Source: Exiguobacterium sp. TNDT2 (GTDB lineage Bacteria > Bacillota > Bacilli > Exiguobacteriales > Exiguobacteriaceae). Taken from it: DNA of 64,000 bases. Shown in pieces: positions 55,547-64,000 of this stretch. How positions within the stretch are numbered: the first letter of the stretch is position 1; the number at the start of each line of letters is the position of its first letter. The DNA is taken from assembly GCF_003331145.1 (NCBI RefSeq), contig NZ_QLVE01000022.1, positions 90,917 to 154,916 of the forward strand. The letters run 5' to 3'. The notes below the pieces were generated by a model that saw nothing but the letters and a program-made list of their open reading frames with translations, was not told where the DNA came from and did no database searches. Both the position numbers and the translations under genes were made by a program.

Positions 55547-56545
55547 ATGAGAATCGGAATCATCGGTACGGGCGGGATTGCCAAGACCGCTCATATCCCG
55601 CAATACATCGCGGCAGGCGCCGACGTCGTCGCCGTCATGAATCGGACGCGCAAACGCGGAGAAAAGGTGGCCCAAGAATTTGGGATCGCCCGCGTCTATG
55701 GGACGGTCGAGGAAATGCTCGCCGCAGAACAACTCGATGCGGTCAGCGTGTGTACGCCGAACGCACTTCACAAAGCGCAAGTCATCGCCGCGCTCGAGGC
55801 AGGGTGTCACGTTCTCTGCGAGAAGCCGCCTGCCATATCGGCGCGCGAAGCGAACGAGATGCTCGAAGCGGCTCGGAAGGCAGGGCGGACGCTACATTAC
55901 GGATTCCATTACCGGCACCGGTCAGATACCCAATTATTAAAACGGATGATCGCTGCCGGCGAGCTCGGTCACGTCTATGCGGCGACCGCGCTCGCTCTCC
56001 GGCGCCGTGGTATCCCGGGCTGGGGCGTGTTCACGGATAAGAAACTGCAAGGAGGCGGTGCACTGCTCGATATCGGGGTACATATGCTCGACCTCGCCCT
56101 CTATTTGATGGATTATCCGCAGCCGGTCGATGTGGTCGGTCACGTCGGTCAATATCTTGGGACGCGACCTGGCGTCGGTCTGATGGGTGATTGGGACGCG
56201 GAGGCGTTCTCGGTCGAAGACACGGCACGGGCGATGGTTACGTTCGATAATGGGGCATCTTTGTTTTTAGACTCGAGTTTCATGGCCAATGTCGAGGCGG
56301 CGGACACGATGCGTGTCGAATTGCGCGGCACGAACGGTGGGGCGTCGCTTTTCCCACTTGTCATCCATACGGAAGAGCATGGCGCGTTGTTCGATAAGAC
56401 GCCGGCCCATCTCGCGCTCGAAGATCCGTATGCAAGACAAATTCAAACGTTTCTCGAGGCGTGCCGTCAGGAGCCGTCGTATCAGCAAGCAGAACAGGCG
56501 GTGACGCTCCACACGATTATCGACCGTATCTACACTCAGGCCTGA
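55547..56545 (+). CDS. Gfo/Idh/MocA family oxidoreductase
   Basis: 332 residues. N-terminal Rossmann GIIGTGGIAKTAHIPQY (residues 4-20), the family EKP motif CEKPPAIS with catalytic Lys (about residue 94), and the C-terminal alpha/beta domain with GGGALLDIGVHMLDLALYLM. It oxidises a sugar, inositol or related polyol with NAD(P); substrate not known. AAAAGGAGTG precedes the ATG. Confidence 0.9.
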   Translation: MRIGIIGTGGIAKTAHIPQYIAAGADVVAVMNRTRKRGEKVAQEFGIARVYGTVEEMLAAEQLDAVSVCTPNALHKAQVIAALEAGCHVLCEKPPAISAREANEMLEAARKAGRTLHYGFHYRHRSDTQLLKRMIAAGELGHVYAATALALRRRGIPGWGVFTDKKLQGGGALLDIGVHMLDLALYLMDYPQPVDVVGHVGQYLGTRPGVGLMGDWDAEAFSVEDTARAMVTFDNGASLFLDSSFMANVEAADTMRVELRGTNGGASLFPLVIHTEEHGALFDKTPAHLALEDPYARQIQTFLEACRQEPSYQQAEQAVTLHTIIDRIYTQA

Positions 56546-56613
56546 TTGCTTTTCAATCATAAAAAACAGGGTATATAGTGTAGGTGTTACATATTTTCGA
56601 AGGAGGATGAACC

Positions 56614-57777
56614 ATGCACAACTTTGAATACAAGAACCCGACGAAACTTATTTTCGGGACTCATCAAATCGAAAAACTCGCGAGCGAGTTACAGGCGCTT
56701 GACGCCAAGAAAGTGATGCTCGTCTATGGAGGCGGGAGCATCAAGAAGAATGGCACGTACGAAGAAGTCGTGGCCGAGTTAAACAATGCTGGAATCGACT
56801 ACGTCGACTTCTCAGGCGTCGAGCCGAACCCACGGATCGAGACGGTACGTCGCGCGGTCAAACAAGCACGCGAAGAAAACATTGACGCCTTGCTCGCCGT
56901 CGGCGGCGGTTCGGTCATCGATTGCACGAAACTCATTTCGGTGGCCATCCCATACGATGGCGACGCTTGGGACATCGTGCTCCGCGACCACATTCCGACA
57001 GAAGCGATCCCGTTCGGTACGGTGCTCACGCTGGCTGCCACAGGTTCTGAGATGAACTCAGGTTCGGTCATCACGAACTGGGAGACGCAAGAGAAGTACG
57101 GCTGGGGCCACCCGCTCGTCTATCCGACATTCTCAATCCTCGATCCGCGCTACACGGTGTCGGTACCGAAAGACCAAACGATTTACGGTATCGTCGACAT
57201 GATGAGCCACTGCTTCGAGCAGTACTTCCACCCGAACCATGCGCCGGTCCAAGAGCGCATGACGGAAGGCGTGTTGAAAGCGGTCGTCGAATCGGCACCT
57301 AAACTCGTCGACGATTTAGAGAACGTCGACTTGCGCGCCATCATCTTGTTCGCTGGAACGATCGCCTTGAACGGTGTGCTCCAAATGGGCGCCTCGGGCG
57401 ACTGGGCATCCCATAACATCGAGCATGCGGTCTCGGCCGTCCATGACATCCCGCATGCCGGCGGACTCGCGATCTTGTTCCCGCGTTGGATGGAACACGT
57501 TCTTGATGAAGACAATGCAGCCCGTTTCGCACGTTTAGGAACAGAAGTGTTCAATGTCGAACCGGCTGAAACAGACTTAGAGACGGCGAAGCGAACGATT
57601 GCAGCAATCCGTACCTTCTTTGATCAAATTGGAGCACCTAACTCGCTCCGTGACTATGACATCGATGAGTCGACATTTGATGCCATCCTCGATTCGGCGA
57701 TGAAGCGCGGTGCGTTCGGACGTTTCCGTACACTTGAGCGCGAAGATGTGGCGGCGATTCTTGAGTTGAGCAAATAA
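56614..57777 (+). CDS. Iron-type NADH-dependent alcohol (butanol) dehydrogenase, YugJ/YugK-like
   Basis: 387 residues, type III alcohol dehydrogenase. NAD motif VGGGSVID (about 97), [15 protein letters not shown], and metal ligands in [14 protein letters not shown] (Asp and His), [24 protein letters not shown] (two further His). Reduces aldehydes to alcohols. AAGGAGGATGA precedes the ATG. Lies between yugI and pgi as yugJ/yugK in B. subtilis, so the assignment to that pair is likely; only one copy is present here. Confidence 0.92.
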   Translation: MHNFEYKNPTKLIFGTHQIEKLASELQALDAKKVMLVYGGGSIKKNGTYEEVVAELNNAGIDYVDFSGVEPNPRIETVRRAVKQAREENIDALLAVGGGSVIDCTKLISVAIPYDGDAWDIVLRDHIPTEAIPFGTVLTLAATGSEMNSGSVITNWETQEKYGWGHPLVYPTFSILDPRYTVSVPKDQTIYGIVDMMSHCFEQYFHPNHAPVQERMTEGVLKAVVESAPKLVDDLENVDLRAIILFAGTIALNGVLQMGASGDWASHNIEHAVSAVHDIPHAGGLAILFPRWMEHVLDEDNAARFARLGTEVFNVEPAETDLETAKRTIAAIRTFFDQIGAPNSLRDYDIDESTFDAILDSAMKRGAFGRFRTLEREDVAAILELSK

Positions 57778-57884
57778 GGCGATTTAATGCCTATTTTGCA
57801 ATAATGATTGAACGAATCCGACGTTTCCGTTTATGATGGGTCATGTATGGCTCTTCAATGAGCGATTTATAAGGAGGAAATGAC

Positions 57885-59237
57885 ATGTCAACTGTACGTT
57901 TCGATTATTCAAACGCCCTGTCTTTCGTCGGGGAACACGAAGTCGATCAATTGCAAGAAACCGTGAAAGCAATGCATTCGGTCATCCATGACCGCAGCGG
58001 GGCAGGTAGCGATTTCCTTGGGTGGGTCGACCTTCCAACAAACTACGATACGGATGAGTTTGCCCGCATCAAAGCGGCCGCGGAACGAATCCGTGAGAAC
58101 TCGGACGTCCTCGTCGTCGTCGGGATCGGCGGATCATACCTCGGCGCACGCGCGGCCATCGAGATGCTCCAACATTCATTCTTCAACGTGTTGGCTAAAG
58201 AAGAGCGCAACGCGCCACAAGTCTTCTTCGCCGGTCACAACATCTCATCAACTTATTTGACGGAGTTGCTCCAGGTGCTCGAAGGCAAGGACGTCTCAGT
58301 CAACGTCATCTCGAAGTCGGGAACGACGACAGAGCCGGCCATTGCGTTCCGCGTCTTGAAACAGTTCATGGAAGACAAATATGGTCAAGACGGTGCCCGT
58401 GAGCGTATTTATGCGACGACAGACCGTGCCCGTGGCGCCTTGAAGACGCTTGCGGATGCGGAAGGTTATGAGACGTTCGTCATCCCGGATGACGTCGGCG
58501 GTCGCTTCTCGGTCCTCACACCAGTTGGACTTCTTCCGATCGCGGCGGCAGGCATCGACATCGACGCCCTCATGGAAGGTGCACGCGATGCCCAAACGGC
58601 TTACTCGTCTCCGAACTTGGCGGACAACGAAGCGTACCAATACGCGGTCGTCCGTAACGCCTTGTATGCGAAAGGCAAGTCGATCGAGTTGCTCGTCAAC
58701 TACGAACCGGCTCTTCACTACGTGTCAGAGTGGTGGAAACAGCTTTATGGCGAGTCAGAAGGAAAAGACAACAAAGGGATTTTCCCGGCGGCAGTCGATT
58801 TCTCGACCGACCTCCACTCGATGGGGCAATACATCCAGGAAGGTCGTCGTGACTTGTTCGAGACGGTCATCCGTGTCACGAACGTCCGTCATGCGATGAA
58901 CGTGCCGGAAGACGCGCAAGACCTCGACGGCTTGAACTTCCTCGCCGGCGAAACGATTCAGTTCGTGAACGACAAGGCAGCTGAAGGAACACTTCTCGCC
59001 CACACGGACGGAGCAGTCCCGAACCTTGTCGTCGAATTGCCGGAGATGACGCCGTACCACCTCGGTTACTTGTTCTACTTCTTCGAGAAGGCATGCGCGA
59101 TGAGCGGATACATCCTCGGTGTGAACCCGTTCAACCAACCAGGTGTGGAAGCATACAAAGCAAATATGTTCGCGTTGCTTGGAAAACCTGGTTACGAAGA
59201 GCAAAAAGCTGAGCTTGAAAAGCGTTTGAACCAGTAA
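57885..59237 (+). CDS. pgi: Glucose-6-phosphate isomerase
   Basis: 450 residues, short bacterial PGI type. Substrate motifs [19 protein letters not shown] (about residues 79-97), [13 protein letters not shown] (about 145), [15 protein letters not shown] (204 on) and a C-terminal [12 protein letters not shown] with the lysine. Interconverts glucose- and fructose-6-phosphate. AAGGAGG precedes the ATG. Monocistronic, ended by a hairpin. Confidence 0.96.
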   Translation: MSTVRFDYSNALSFVGEHEVDQLQETVKAMHSVIHDRSGAGSDFLGWVDLPTNYDTDEFARIKAAAERIRENSDVLVVVGIGGSYLGARAAIEMLQHSFFNVLAKEERNAPQVFFAGHNISSTYLTELLQVLEGKDVSVNVISKSGTTTEPAIAFRVLKQFMEDKYGQDGARERIYATTDRARGALKTLADAEGYETFVIPDDVGGRFSVLTPVGLLPIAAAGIDIDALMEGARDAQTAYSSPNLADNEAYQYAVVRNALYAKGKSIELLVNYEPALHYVSEWWKQLYGESEGKDNKGIFPAAVDFSTDLHSMGQYIQEGRRDLFETVIRVTNVRHAMNVPEDAQDLDGLNFLAGETIQFVNDKAAEGTLLAHTDGAVPNLVVELPEMTPYHLGYLFYFFEKACAMSGYILGVNPFNQPGVEAYKANMFALLGKPGYEEQKAELEKRLNQ

Positions 59238-59245
59238 TTTCGAGT

Positions 59246-59274
59246 AGGTCCGCTCCGGCGGGCCTATTTTTTTG
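59246..59274 (+). terminator. Intrinsic terminator of pgi
   Basis: TAGGTCCGC/GCGGGCCTA stem with a TCCG loop and T-run. Confidence 0.9.
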
Positions 59275-59335
59275 TTTGAAACTAGGGGAAGACAAGGTAA
59301 AGTGAGAGTAGACAGGGGAAAGAAAGGGATGGACT

Positions 59336-59809
59336 ATGTTGACATTCATGGACTACTATCACAATAAAGTCGAGTTGAGCTTCGCACATTATCCATTTTC
59401 GGATACGCCGCTCCACGTCTGGGTCGTCGCCCGCTACGAAAAGCAATGGGTGTTGACGAAGCATAAACAGCGCGGACTCGAGTTCCCAGGCGGAAAAGTC
59501 GAGCCCGGCGAGCACGAAGATGACGCCGCGGTTCGGGAAGTGTATGAAGAGACGGGCGGCGTCGTGAAGACGCTGCATTATCTCGGCCAGTACCGCGTGC
59601 TCGGACGTGGGGACACGGTCATCAAAAATATTTATTTCGCCGAAATCGAACGCTTCGATGATCATCCGGCGGTTGAGGAGACCGATGGGGCCGTCCTCAT
59701 GAAGGAACTGCCAACGAATCTGCTCCGGAACAACCGGTACAGTTTCATGATGAAGGACCGTGTGCTCCCGGAAACGATGAAGGTGCTCCATGAAAAACGG
59801 TTGGTTTGA
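59336..59809 (+). CDS. Nudix hydrolase (YtkD-like)
   Basis: 157 residues. Nudix box GKVEPGEHEDDAAVREVYEETGG at about residues 53-75 has all catalytic Glu. Length and start fit YtkD-type (d)NTP pyrophosphohydrolases; substrate not shown. AAAGGGATGG precedes the ATG. The gene overlaps ytmA by 20 bases, so the two are coupled. In B. subtilis ytkD and ytmA are in the ytk-ytm-pckA-metK area. Confidence 0.85.
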   Translation: MLTFMDYYHNKVELSFAHYPFSDTPLHVWVVARYEKQWVLTKHKQRGLEFPGGKVEPGEHEDDAAVREVYEETGGVVKTLHYLGQYRVLGRGDTVIKNIYFAEIERFDDHPAVEETDGAVLMKELPTNLLRNNRYSFMMKDRVLPETMKVLHEKRLV

Positions 59810-60551
59810 CCGGGTCGAGGTCCTTCCGCCGTACGCCGGTTATGCGGTTCATCGGGGGTGGTACGCCACGCGCGACGGTGAGGACGTCGTCGCCTATACG
59901 ATTACGCCGAAGCGGCCGAACGGACACGTCTTGTTCTATCTACGCGGCGGGACCGGACGCATCGGGGACGTACGCTTGCCCCGGTTGATGCAGTTCGCGG
60001 CCAAAGGCTTTCACGTCGTGGCGCCCGTTTACCGGGGTAACCACGGCGGTAGCGGAAAAGAGGACTTCGGTGGCGCCGATTTAGAGGACGTCTTGTCGCT
60101 CTACGACCGTGTCCGTCGAACGGATACACTCATTCACGCCCTCGGCTTCTCACGCGGGGGAATGATGGCGTTGTCGCTTGCCGCAGAGCGGCCACTCACG
60201 TCTGTGACGTCGTGGGCAGGTGTGACCAATCTCGAGTGGACGTATGAAGAGCAGCGCTCGATGCGTAAAATGCTCCGCCGTATGACCGGGGGAGACCCGG
60301 AAGCGGCGCGGGCGGCTTACGTCGAGCGTTCACCTCTGTACAAGAACTGGGAGGCGCCGACACTATTGATTCACGGGACAGACGACGAGCAAGTGCGGCT
60401 CCGCCATGCGACGGCGGTCGCGGAAAGGATGGGGGAGCGGGCCGAACTTTGGGTCGTCCCGTTTGCCCATCAACTCCCGTTCTGGGAAAAGTGGAAGACG
60501 ACCGACGAGGCGATGGAATGGATGTTGTCCGTCGCACAAAAAAATGACTAG
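59790..60551 (+). CDS. ytmA: Alpha/beta hydrolase YtmA (prolyl-oligopeptidase family)
   Basis: 253 residues. Oxyanion region LRGGTGRIGD, nucleophile elbow GFSRGG (about residue 120), charge-relay Asp in HGTDDEQV (about 196) and His in PFAHQLP (about 226). Ser, Asp, His triad intact. An S9-type peptidase or esterase, soluble. Overlaps the Nudix gene; ATG 59790. The terminator overlaps its stop. Confidence 0.9.
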   Translation: MKNGWFDRVEVLPPYAGYAVHRGWYATRDGEDVVAYTITPKRPNGHVLFYLRGGTGRIGDVRLPRLMQFAAKGFHVVAPVYRGNHGGSGKEDFGGADLEDVLSLYDRVRRTDTLIHALGFSRGGMMALSLAAERPLTSVTSWAGVTNLEWTYEEQRSMRKMLRRMTGGDPEAARAAYVERSPLYKNWEAPTLLIHGTDDEQVRLRHATAVAERMGERAELWVVPFAHQLPFWEKWKTTDEAMEWMLSVAQKND

Positions 60552-60578
60552 CGCCTGTTTTAGGCCTAGTCATTTTTT
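60541..60578. terminator. Bidirectional terminator between ytmA and pckA
   Basis: AAAATGACTAGCGCCT/AGGCCTAGTCATTTT stem with one mismatch and T-run; convergent genes. Confidence 0.88.
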
Positions 60579-60580
60579 TA

Positions 60581-62152
60581 TTAAACGATGATTGGGCCGG
60601 CTGCGACGACCGCCTCACTCGCTTTCGTGAATCGTTTGAAGTTGTCTTGGAACTTACGGGCAAGCGCTGCCGCCTCGGCGTCGTAGCGGGCCCCGTCTTT
60701 CCATGTGCCACGCGGGTCGAGCACGTCGTCTGGCACCCCGTCGATGTGACGTGGGATCTCGACGTTAAAGATGTCGTGACGCGTCGTTTCGACGTCGCGC
60801 AGGTTGCCGTTGACCGCTGCATTCACCATCGCCCGTGTATATGTGAGCTTCATCCGCGATCCTTCGCCGTACGCTCCGCCGGTCCAACCTGTATTGACGA
60901 GGTAGACATCGACGTCATGTTTCTCGATCAACGTACCGAGCATGTCCGCGTAGCGCTCCGGGGCGAGCGGTAAGAATGGTGACCCGAAGCAAGTCGAGAA
61001 CGTCGCTTGTGGTTCGGTGACGCCGCGCTCTGTGCCGGCGAGCTTCGACGTATAGCCTGACAAGAAGTGATACATCGCCTGCTCCTTCGTCAATTTGCTG
61101 ATTGGAGGCAACACCCCGTATGCATCGGCCGTCAAGAAGACGATCGTGTTCGGATGTCCCGCCCGTGACGGGAGCATCGCGTTATCGATGAATTGAATCG
61201 GATAGGCGGCCCGTGTGTTCTCAGTGAGTGAGATGTTCTTGTAGTCCGGTGCGCGCGACTCGTCCAAGACGACGTTCTCGATTAGTGAGCCGAATCGGAT
61301 GGCATCGTAGATTTGAGGTTCGTTCTCACGCGACAAGTTGATCGTCTTCGCGTAGCAACCGCCCTCGATGTTGAAGACGCCGTCTGGAGACCAACCGTGC
61401 TCGTCATCCCCGATCAAATGGCGCTCTGTGTCGGCCGATAGCGTCGTCTTCCCAGTACCTGATAGACCGAAGAAGAGAGCCGTCTCGCCGGCGTCCGACA
61501 CGTTCGCCGAGCAGTGCATCGACAAGACGTGCTGTTCCGGCAACAGGAAGTTCATGACTGAGAAAATCGATTTTTTAATTTCACCACCGTATTCTGTTCC
61601 CCCGATCAGAATGGTCCGTTTGGCGAATGAGACGAGAATAAATGTTTCGGAGTTCGTCCCGTCGACTTCCGGGTCAGCTTTGTAGCTCGGTGCATAGATG
61701 ACCGTGAACGGATCGAAGGCCCCTTTCGTTGGCCACTCGCGCAAGAACAACTGTTTGGCGAACAAGTTGTGCCACGCGTATTCCGTGATGGCCCGGACGG
61801 GGAGCGTGTAATGTTCGTCTGCCCCGGCAGACGCCTCGAGATAGTAGAGCTTGTCTTTCGTCTCGAGATGCGTGAGCACCTTATCGAGCAGTGCGGTGAA
61901 CTTCTCTTCTGCGATCGGTTGGTTGACCGGACCCCAGTCCACTAAATGATTGCTGACTTCATCTTGCACGACGAATTTGTCTTTCGGTGACCGTCCTGTG
62001 AATTTACCTGTACTGACCGATAAAGCCCCGTCTTTCGTCAGTACGCCCTCACCGTTGCGGATGGCTTCTTCCACCAATTCTGGAACCGTTAAGTTCCGCA
62101 TCATGTCGGCACCTTTAATTAATTCTTCGATTTTCAGGAGCGTTGTCGCCAT
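60581..62152 (-). CDS. pckA: Phosphoenolpyruvate carboxykinase (ATP) PckA
   Basis: 523 residues, normal length. Motifs: [10 protein letters not shown]-loop [12 protein letters not shown], metal site [22 protein letters not shown] (kinase-1a and 2), and [14 protein letters not shown]. It makes PEP from oxaloacetate with ATP in gluconeogenesis. MATTLLK at 62152 is chosen as start; AAAGGTGG lies 8 bases upstream. CcpN-like sites overlap the promoter, so repression by glucose is likely. Confidence 0.97.
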   Translation of the reverse strand: MATTLLKIEELIKGADMMRNLTVPELVEEAIRNGEGVLTKDGALSVSTGKFTGRSPKDKFVVQDEVSNHLVDWGPVNQPIAEEKFTALLDKVLTHLETKDKLYYLEASAGADEHYTLPVRAITEYAWHNLFAKQLFLREWPTKGAFDPFTVIYAPSYKADPEVDGTNSETFILVSFAKRTILIGGTEYGGEIKKSIFSVMNFLLPEQHVLSMHCSANVSDAGETALFFGLSGTGKTTLSADTERHLIGDDEHGWSPDGVFNIEGGCYAKTINLSRENEPQIYDAIRFGSLIENVVLDESRAPDYKNISLTENTRAAYPIQFIDNAMLPSRAGHPNTIVFLTADAYGVLPPISKLTKEQAMYHFLSGYTSKLAGTERGVTEPQATFSTCFGSPFLPLAPERYADMLGTLIEKHDVDVYLVNTGWTGGAYGEGSRMKLTYTRAMVNAAVNGNLRDVETTRHDIFNVEIPRHIDGVPDDVLDPRGTWKDGARYDAEAAALARKFQDNFKRFTKASEAVVAAGPIIV

Positions 62153-62216
62153 CCTGAATCCCACCTTTCCCCTAAATAGATGTGGATGAAATCCGCATAC
62201 TTCCGCAATTCATTAG

Positions 62217-62269
62217 TATGACATTTTTATTATATGTGACATACTAATCAAAAACAAGTCTTTTTCTTT
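62217..62269 (-). promoter_or_regulatory. pckA promoter with two CcpN-like sites
   Basis: On the minus strand: TTGTTT (-35), 17 bases, TATAAT (-10, 62229-62234). TGTGACATACT (62235-62245) is a perfect CcpN match TRTGHYATAYW and sits directly next to the -10; TATGACATTTT (62217-62227) has one mismatch. The two also form an ATTAGTATG/CATACTAAT inverted repeat. Confidence 0.7.
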
Positions 62270-62416
62270 AAAGTAAGCGCTTTCTTATACTGACATTCTA
62301 ACACATTCTGTACCAGGTCATAGTACAAAAACGAAAACCGTCAAAAAAATGTTTGATATTTCACAAACATAACTATTGGACGCTCGTGAAAAGTTTGACG
62401 AATTCAGTCGATACGC

Positions 62417-62445
62417 TTGACAGAACGGGGTGTCATTTATATGAT
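62417..62445 (+). promoter_or_regulatory. metK promoter
   Basis: TTGACA (62417-62422), 17 bases, TATGAT (62440-62445), a near-consensus sigma-A promoter just before the S-box. Confidence 0.85.
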
Positions 62446-62462
62446 GGTCTTCGTAACGGATA

Positions 62463-62583
62463 CTCTTATTCTGAGCGGTGGAGGGAACAAGGCCCTACGA
62501 AGCCCAGCAACCGTCCGATTTGTCATTGTTATTCGGAAAAGGTGCTATCCTGAAGCGAAGCGCAAGCTTCGAACGATAAGAGG
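62463..62583 (+). ncRNA. SAM-I riboswitch (S-box) of metK
   Basis: CTCTTATTCTGAGCGGTGGAGGGA starts the P1 and core; AAGCCCAGCAACC and GGTGCTA follow, then CGATAAGAGG closes P1. All are S-box hallmarks. It would stop metK transcription when SAM is plentiful. Confidence 0.96.
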
Positions 62584-62599
62584 GTAAGGAAGAACGATT

Positions 62600-62638
62600 C
62601 AACCTTTCCCATTGAACATGGCGAGAGGTTTTTTTCAT
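62600..62638 (+). terminator. S-box expression-platform terminator of metK
   Basis: AACCTTTCCCAT and ATGGCGAGAGGTT form the stem with TTTTTTT behind, between the S-box and metK. Confidence 0.85.
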
Positions 62639-62712
62639 TACCGTCCCAAAGCAACGCGTAAGGGGAACGAGTACCGTCCACACATTACCCTTATCATAGG
62701 AGGTTTTTCGAA

Positions 62713-63921
62713 ATGGCAAACTTGAACCGTCGACTTTTCACTTCGGAGTCCGTCACGGAAGGACATCCGGATAAAATTTGTGACCAAATCTCAGATGCGA
62801 TTTTGGATGCGATTTTAGCTGAAGATCCAAACGCCCGCGTTGCGGCTGAAACATCTGTCACGACAGGTCTCGTGCTCGTAGCTGGCGAAATCACAACATC
62901 AACTTACGTGGATATCCCGAAAGTTGTTCGTGAAACAGTTCGTGAGATCGGCTATACACGCGCGAAATATGGTTTTGATGCAGAGACTTGCGCGGTCCTC
63001 ACATCGATCGATGAGCAATCGGTAGACATCGCGCAAGGTGTTGACCAAGCGCTCGAAGCTCGTGAAGGACAAATGACTGAGGAAGAAATCGATGCGATCG
63101 GTGCTGGTGACCAAGGTCTCATGTTCGGTTACGCAACAAAAGAGACGCCGGAACTCATGCCGCTCCCGATTTCACTCGCACACAAATTGTCACGTCGTTT
63201 GGCAGAAGTTCGTAAGAACGGCACGCTCGCTTACCTTCGCCCAGACGGTAAGACACAAGTGACTGTCGAATACGATGAAGCGAACAACCCAGTTCGCATC
63301 GACACGATCGTTATCTCGACACAACACGCCGAAGACATCACGCTCGAGCAAATCCAAGCCGATTTGAAAGAGCACGTCATCGATGCGGTCATCCCGGCTG
63401 AACTCATCGACGCAGACACGAAATACTTCATCAACCCGACTGGCCGCTTTGTTATCGGTGGACCACAAGGAGATGCAGGCCTTACAGGACGTAAAATCAT
63501 CGTCGATACGTACGGTGGTTACGCTCGCCATGGCGGCGGCGCGTTCTCAGGTAAAGATCCAACCAAAGTTGACCGTTCAGCAGCGTACGCAGCTCGTTAC
63601 GTGGCGAAAAACCTCGTTGCAGCGGGACTTGCTGACAAAGCAGAAGTTCAACTCGCTTACGCGATTGGTGTTGCCCATCCGGTATCAATCGCGGTCGACA
63701 CGTTCGGCACAGGCAAATTGAGCGAGACTGAGCTCGTGGAACTCATTCGTGAGAACTTTGACCTCCGTCCAGCCGGCATCATCAAGATGCTCGACCTTCG
63801 TCGCCCGATCTACAAGCAGACAGCAGCTTACGGCCACTTCGGTCGTACCGACGTTGAACTCCCATGGGAGCAAACGGACAAAGCGGCAATGCTCGAAGAA
63901 GGCGCGAAGCGCTTCGCATAA
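62713..63921 (+). CDS. metK: S-adenosylmethionine synthetase MetK
   Basis: 402 residues. Signatures [12 protein letters not shown] and [19 protein letters not shown] are present, with [21 protein letters not shown] at the N-terminus. It joins ATP and methionine to SAM. ATAGGAGG precedes the ATG. Regulated by the S-box above; functionally linked to metNIQ at the other end of the window. A hairpin terminator follows. Confidence 0.97.
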   Translation: MANLNRRLFTSESVTEGHPDKICDQISDAILDAILAEDPNARVAAETSVTTGLVLVAGEITTSTYVDIPKVVRETVREIGYTRAKYGFDAETCAVLTSIDEQSVDIAQGVDQALEAREGQMTEEEIDAIGAGDQGLMFGYATKETPELMPLPISLAHKLSRRLAEVRKNGTLAYLRPDGKTQVTVEYDEANNPVRIDTIVISTQHAEDITLEQIQADLKEHVIDAVIPAELIDADTKYFINPTGRFVIGGPQGDAGLTGRKIIVDTYGGYARHGGGAFSGKDPTKVDRSAAYAARYVAKNLVAAGLADKAEVQLAYAIGVAHPVSIAVDTFGTGKLSETELVELIRENFDLRPAGIIKMLDLRRPIYKQTAAYGHFGRTDVELPWEQTDKAAMLEEGAKRFA

Positions 63922-63929
63922 GCATAGAA

Positions 63930-63957
63930 AAACGACCTTTCACTCGAAAGGTCGTTT
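63930..63957 (+). terminator. Intrinsic terminator of metK
   Basis: AAACGACCTTT/AAAGGTCGTTT stem. Confidence 0.85.
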
Positions 63958-63973
63958 CAGATTGTAGACAAAG

Positions 63974-64000
63974 TCACGTTTCAGGCGAACTGAAACGTGA
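63974..64000. repeat. Hairpin at the window end
   Basis: TCACGTTTCAG/CTGAAACGTGA perfect 11-bp stem; likely the terminator of a gene beyond the window. Confidence 0.5.

Overview
The window is bacterial chromosome from a low-G+C-type Firmicute (Bacillota, Bacillales) with roughly half G+C by eye. Gene content and local order resemble the Bacillus subtilis yus/suf, yun/yut, yum/yui, yug and ytm/pckA/metK neighbourhoods, but in a rearranged order. Intrinsic terminators, S-box and RFN riboswitches, CcpN, CodY and NrdR-type sites and strong Shine-Dalgarno sequences all fit Bacillales. The moderate G+C and this gene mix suggest Exiguobacterium or a close relative; that is inference, not shown by a phylogeny. 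No rRNA, tRNA, CRISPR array, transposase or prophage was seen; this is core genome with a few accessory genes.

Layout. 1-2.3 kb: methionine ABC importer metNIQ (metN cut by the window edge). 2.4-3.6 kb: MFS exporter. 3.7-8.9 kb: complete sufCDSUB Fe-S assembly operon. 9-16.8 kb: divergent lactate-dehydrogenase-like enzyme, Na+/alanine symporter, acylphosphatase, BrnQ, Bmr-type MFS, YunF and YunD. 16.8-28.8 kb: yut cluster (yutD, glpX, yutE, yutF, yutI, yuzD, yutJ, yuzB, nupC, yutM) with a secreted subtilisin, a broken nucleotidyltransferase and an FMN-riboswitch-controlled ribU. 29-33 kb: epimerase-like protein, ferredoxin reductase yumC, NADH dehydrogenase yumB, yuiB. 33-39.6 kb: glucose PTS (glcT, two ptsG genes in tandem, ptsI facing them). 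39.9-46.2 kb: pepA, an unlisted 52-residue membrane protein, DUF429, AI-2E-type permease, MazG-like protein, SH3-repeat amidase. 46.3-50.1 kb: class I ribonucleotide reductase nrdE-flavodoxin-nrdF. 50.6-60.6 kb: yugE, Nfu-N, glycosyltransferase, alaR-alaT, N-hydroxylase, yugI, Gfo/Idh, alcohol dehydrogenase, pgi, Nudix, ytmA. 60.6-64 kb: pckA and S-box metK.

How the genes work together. Fe-S assembly is represented several times (sufCDSUB, yutI, yutM, Nfu-N). Central carbon metabolism is dense: glucose uptake (glcT/ptsG/ptsI), pgi, and the gluconeogenic genes glpX and pckA. The latter two share near-identical CcpN-like operators next to their -10 boxes, which would link them in one gluconeogenic regulon. 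The nrd operon carries a paired NrdR-box arrangement formed by a 21-bp perfect inverted repeat. Other points of interest are a lactate-dehydrogenase homologue lacking the catalytic-loop arginine, a flavodoxin where nrdI would be expected, and several unexplained palindromic operators upstream of the suf operon, an MFS gene and the ribU/yutM divergent promoter region.
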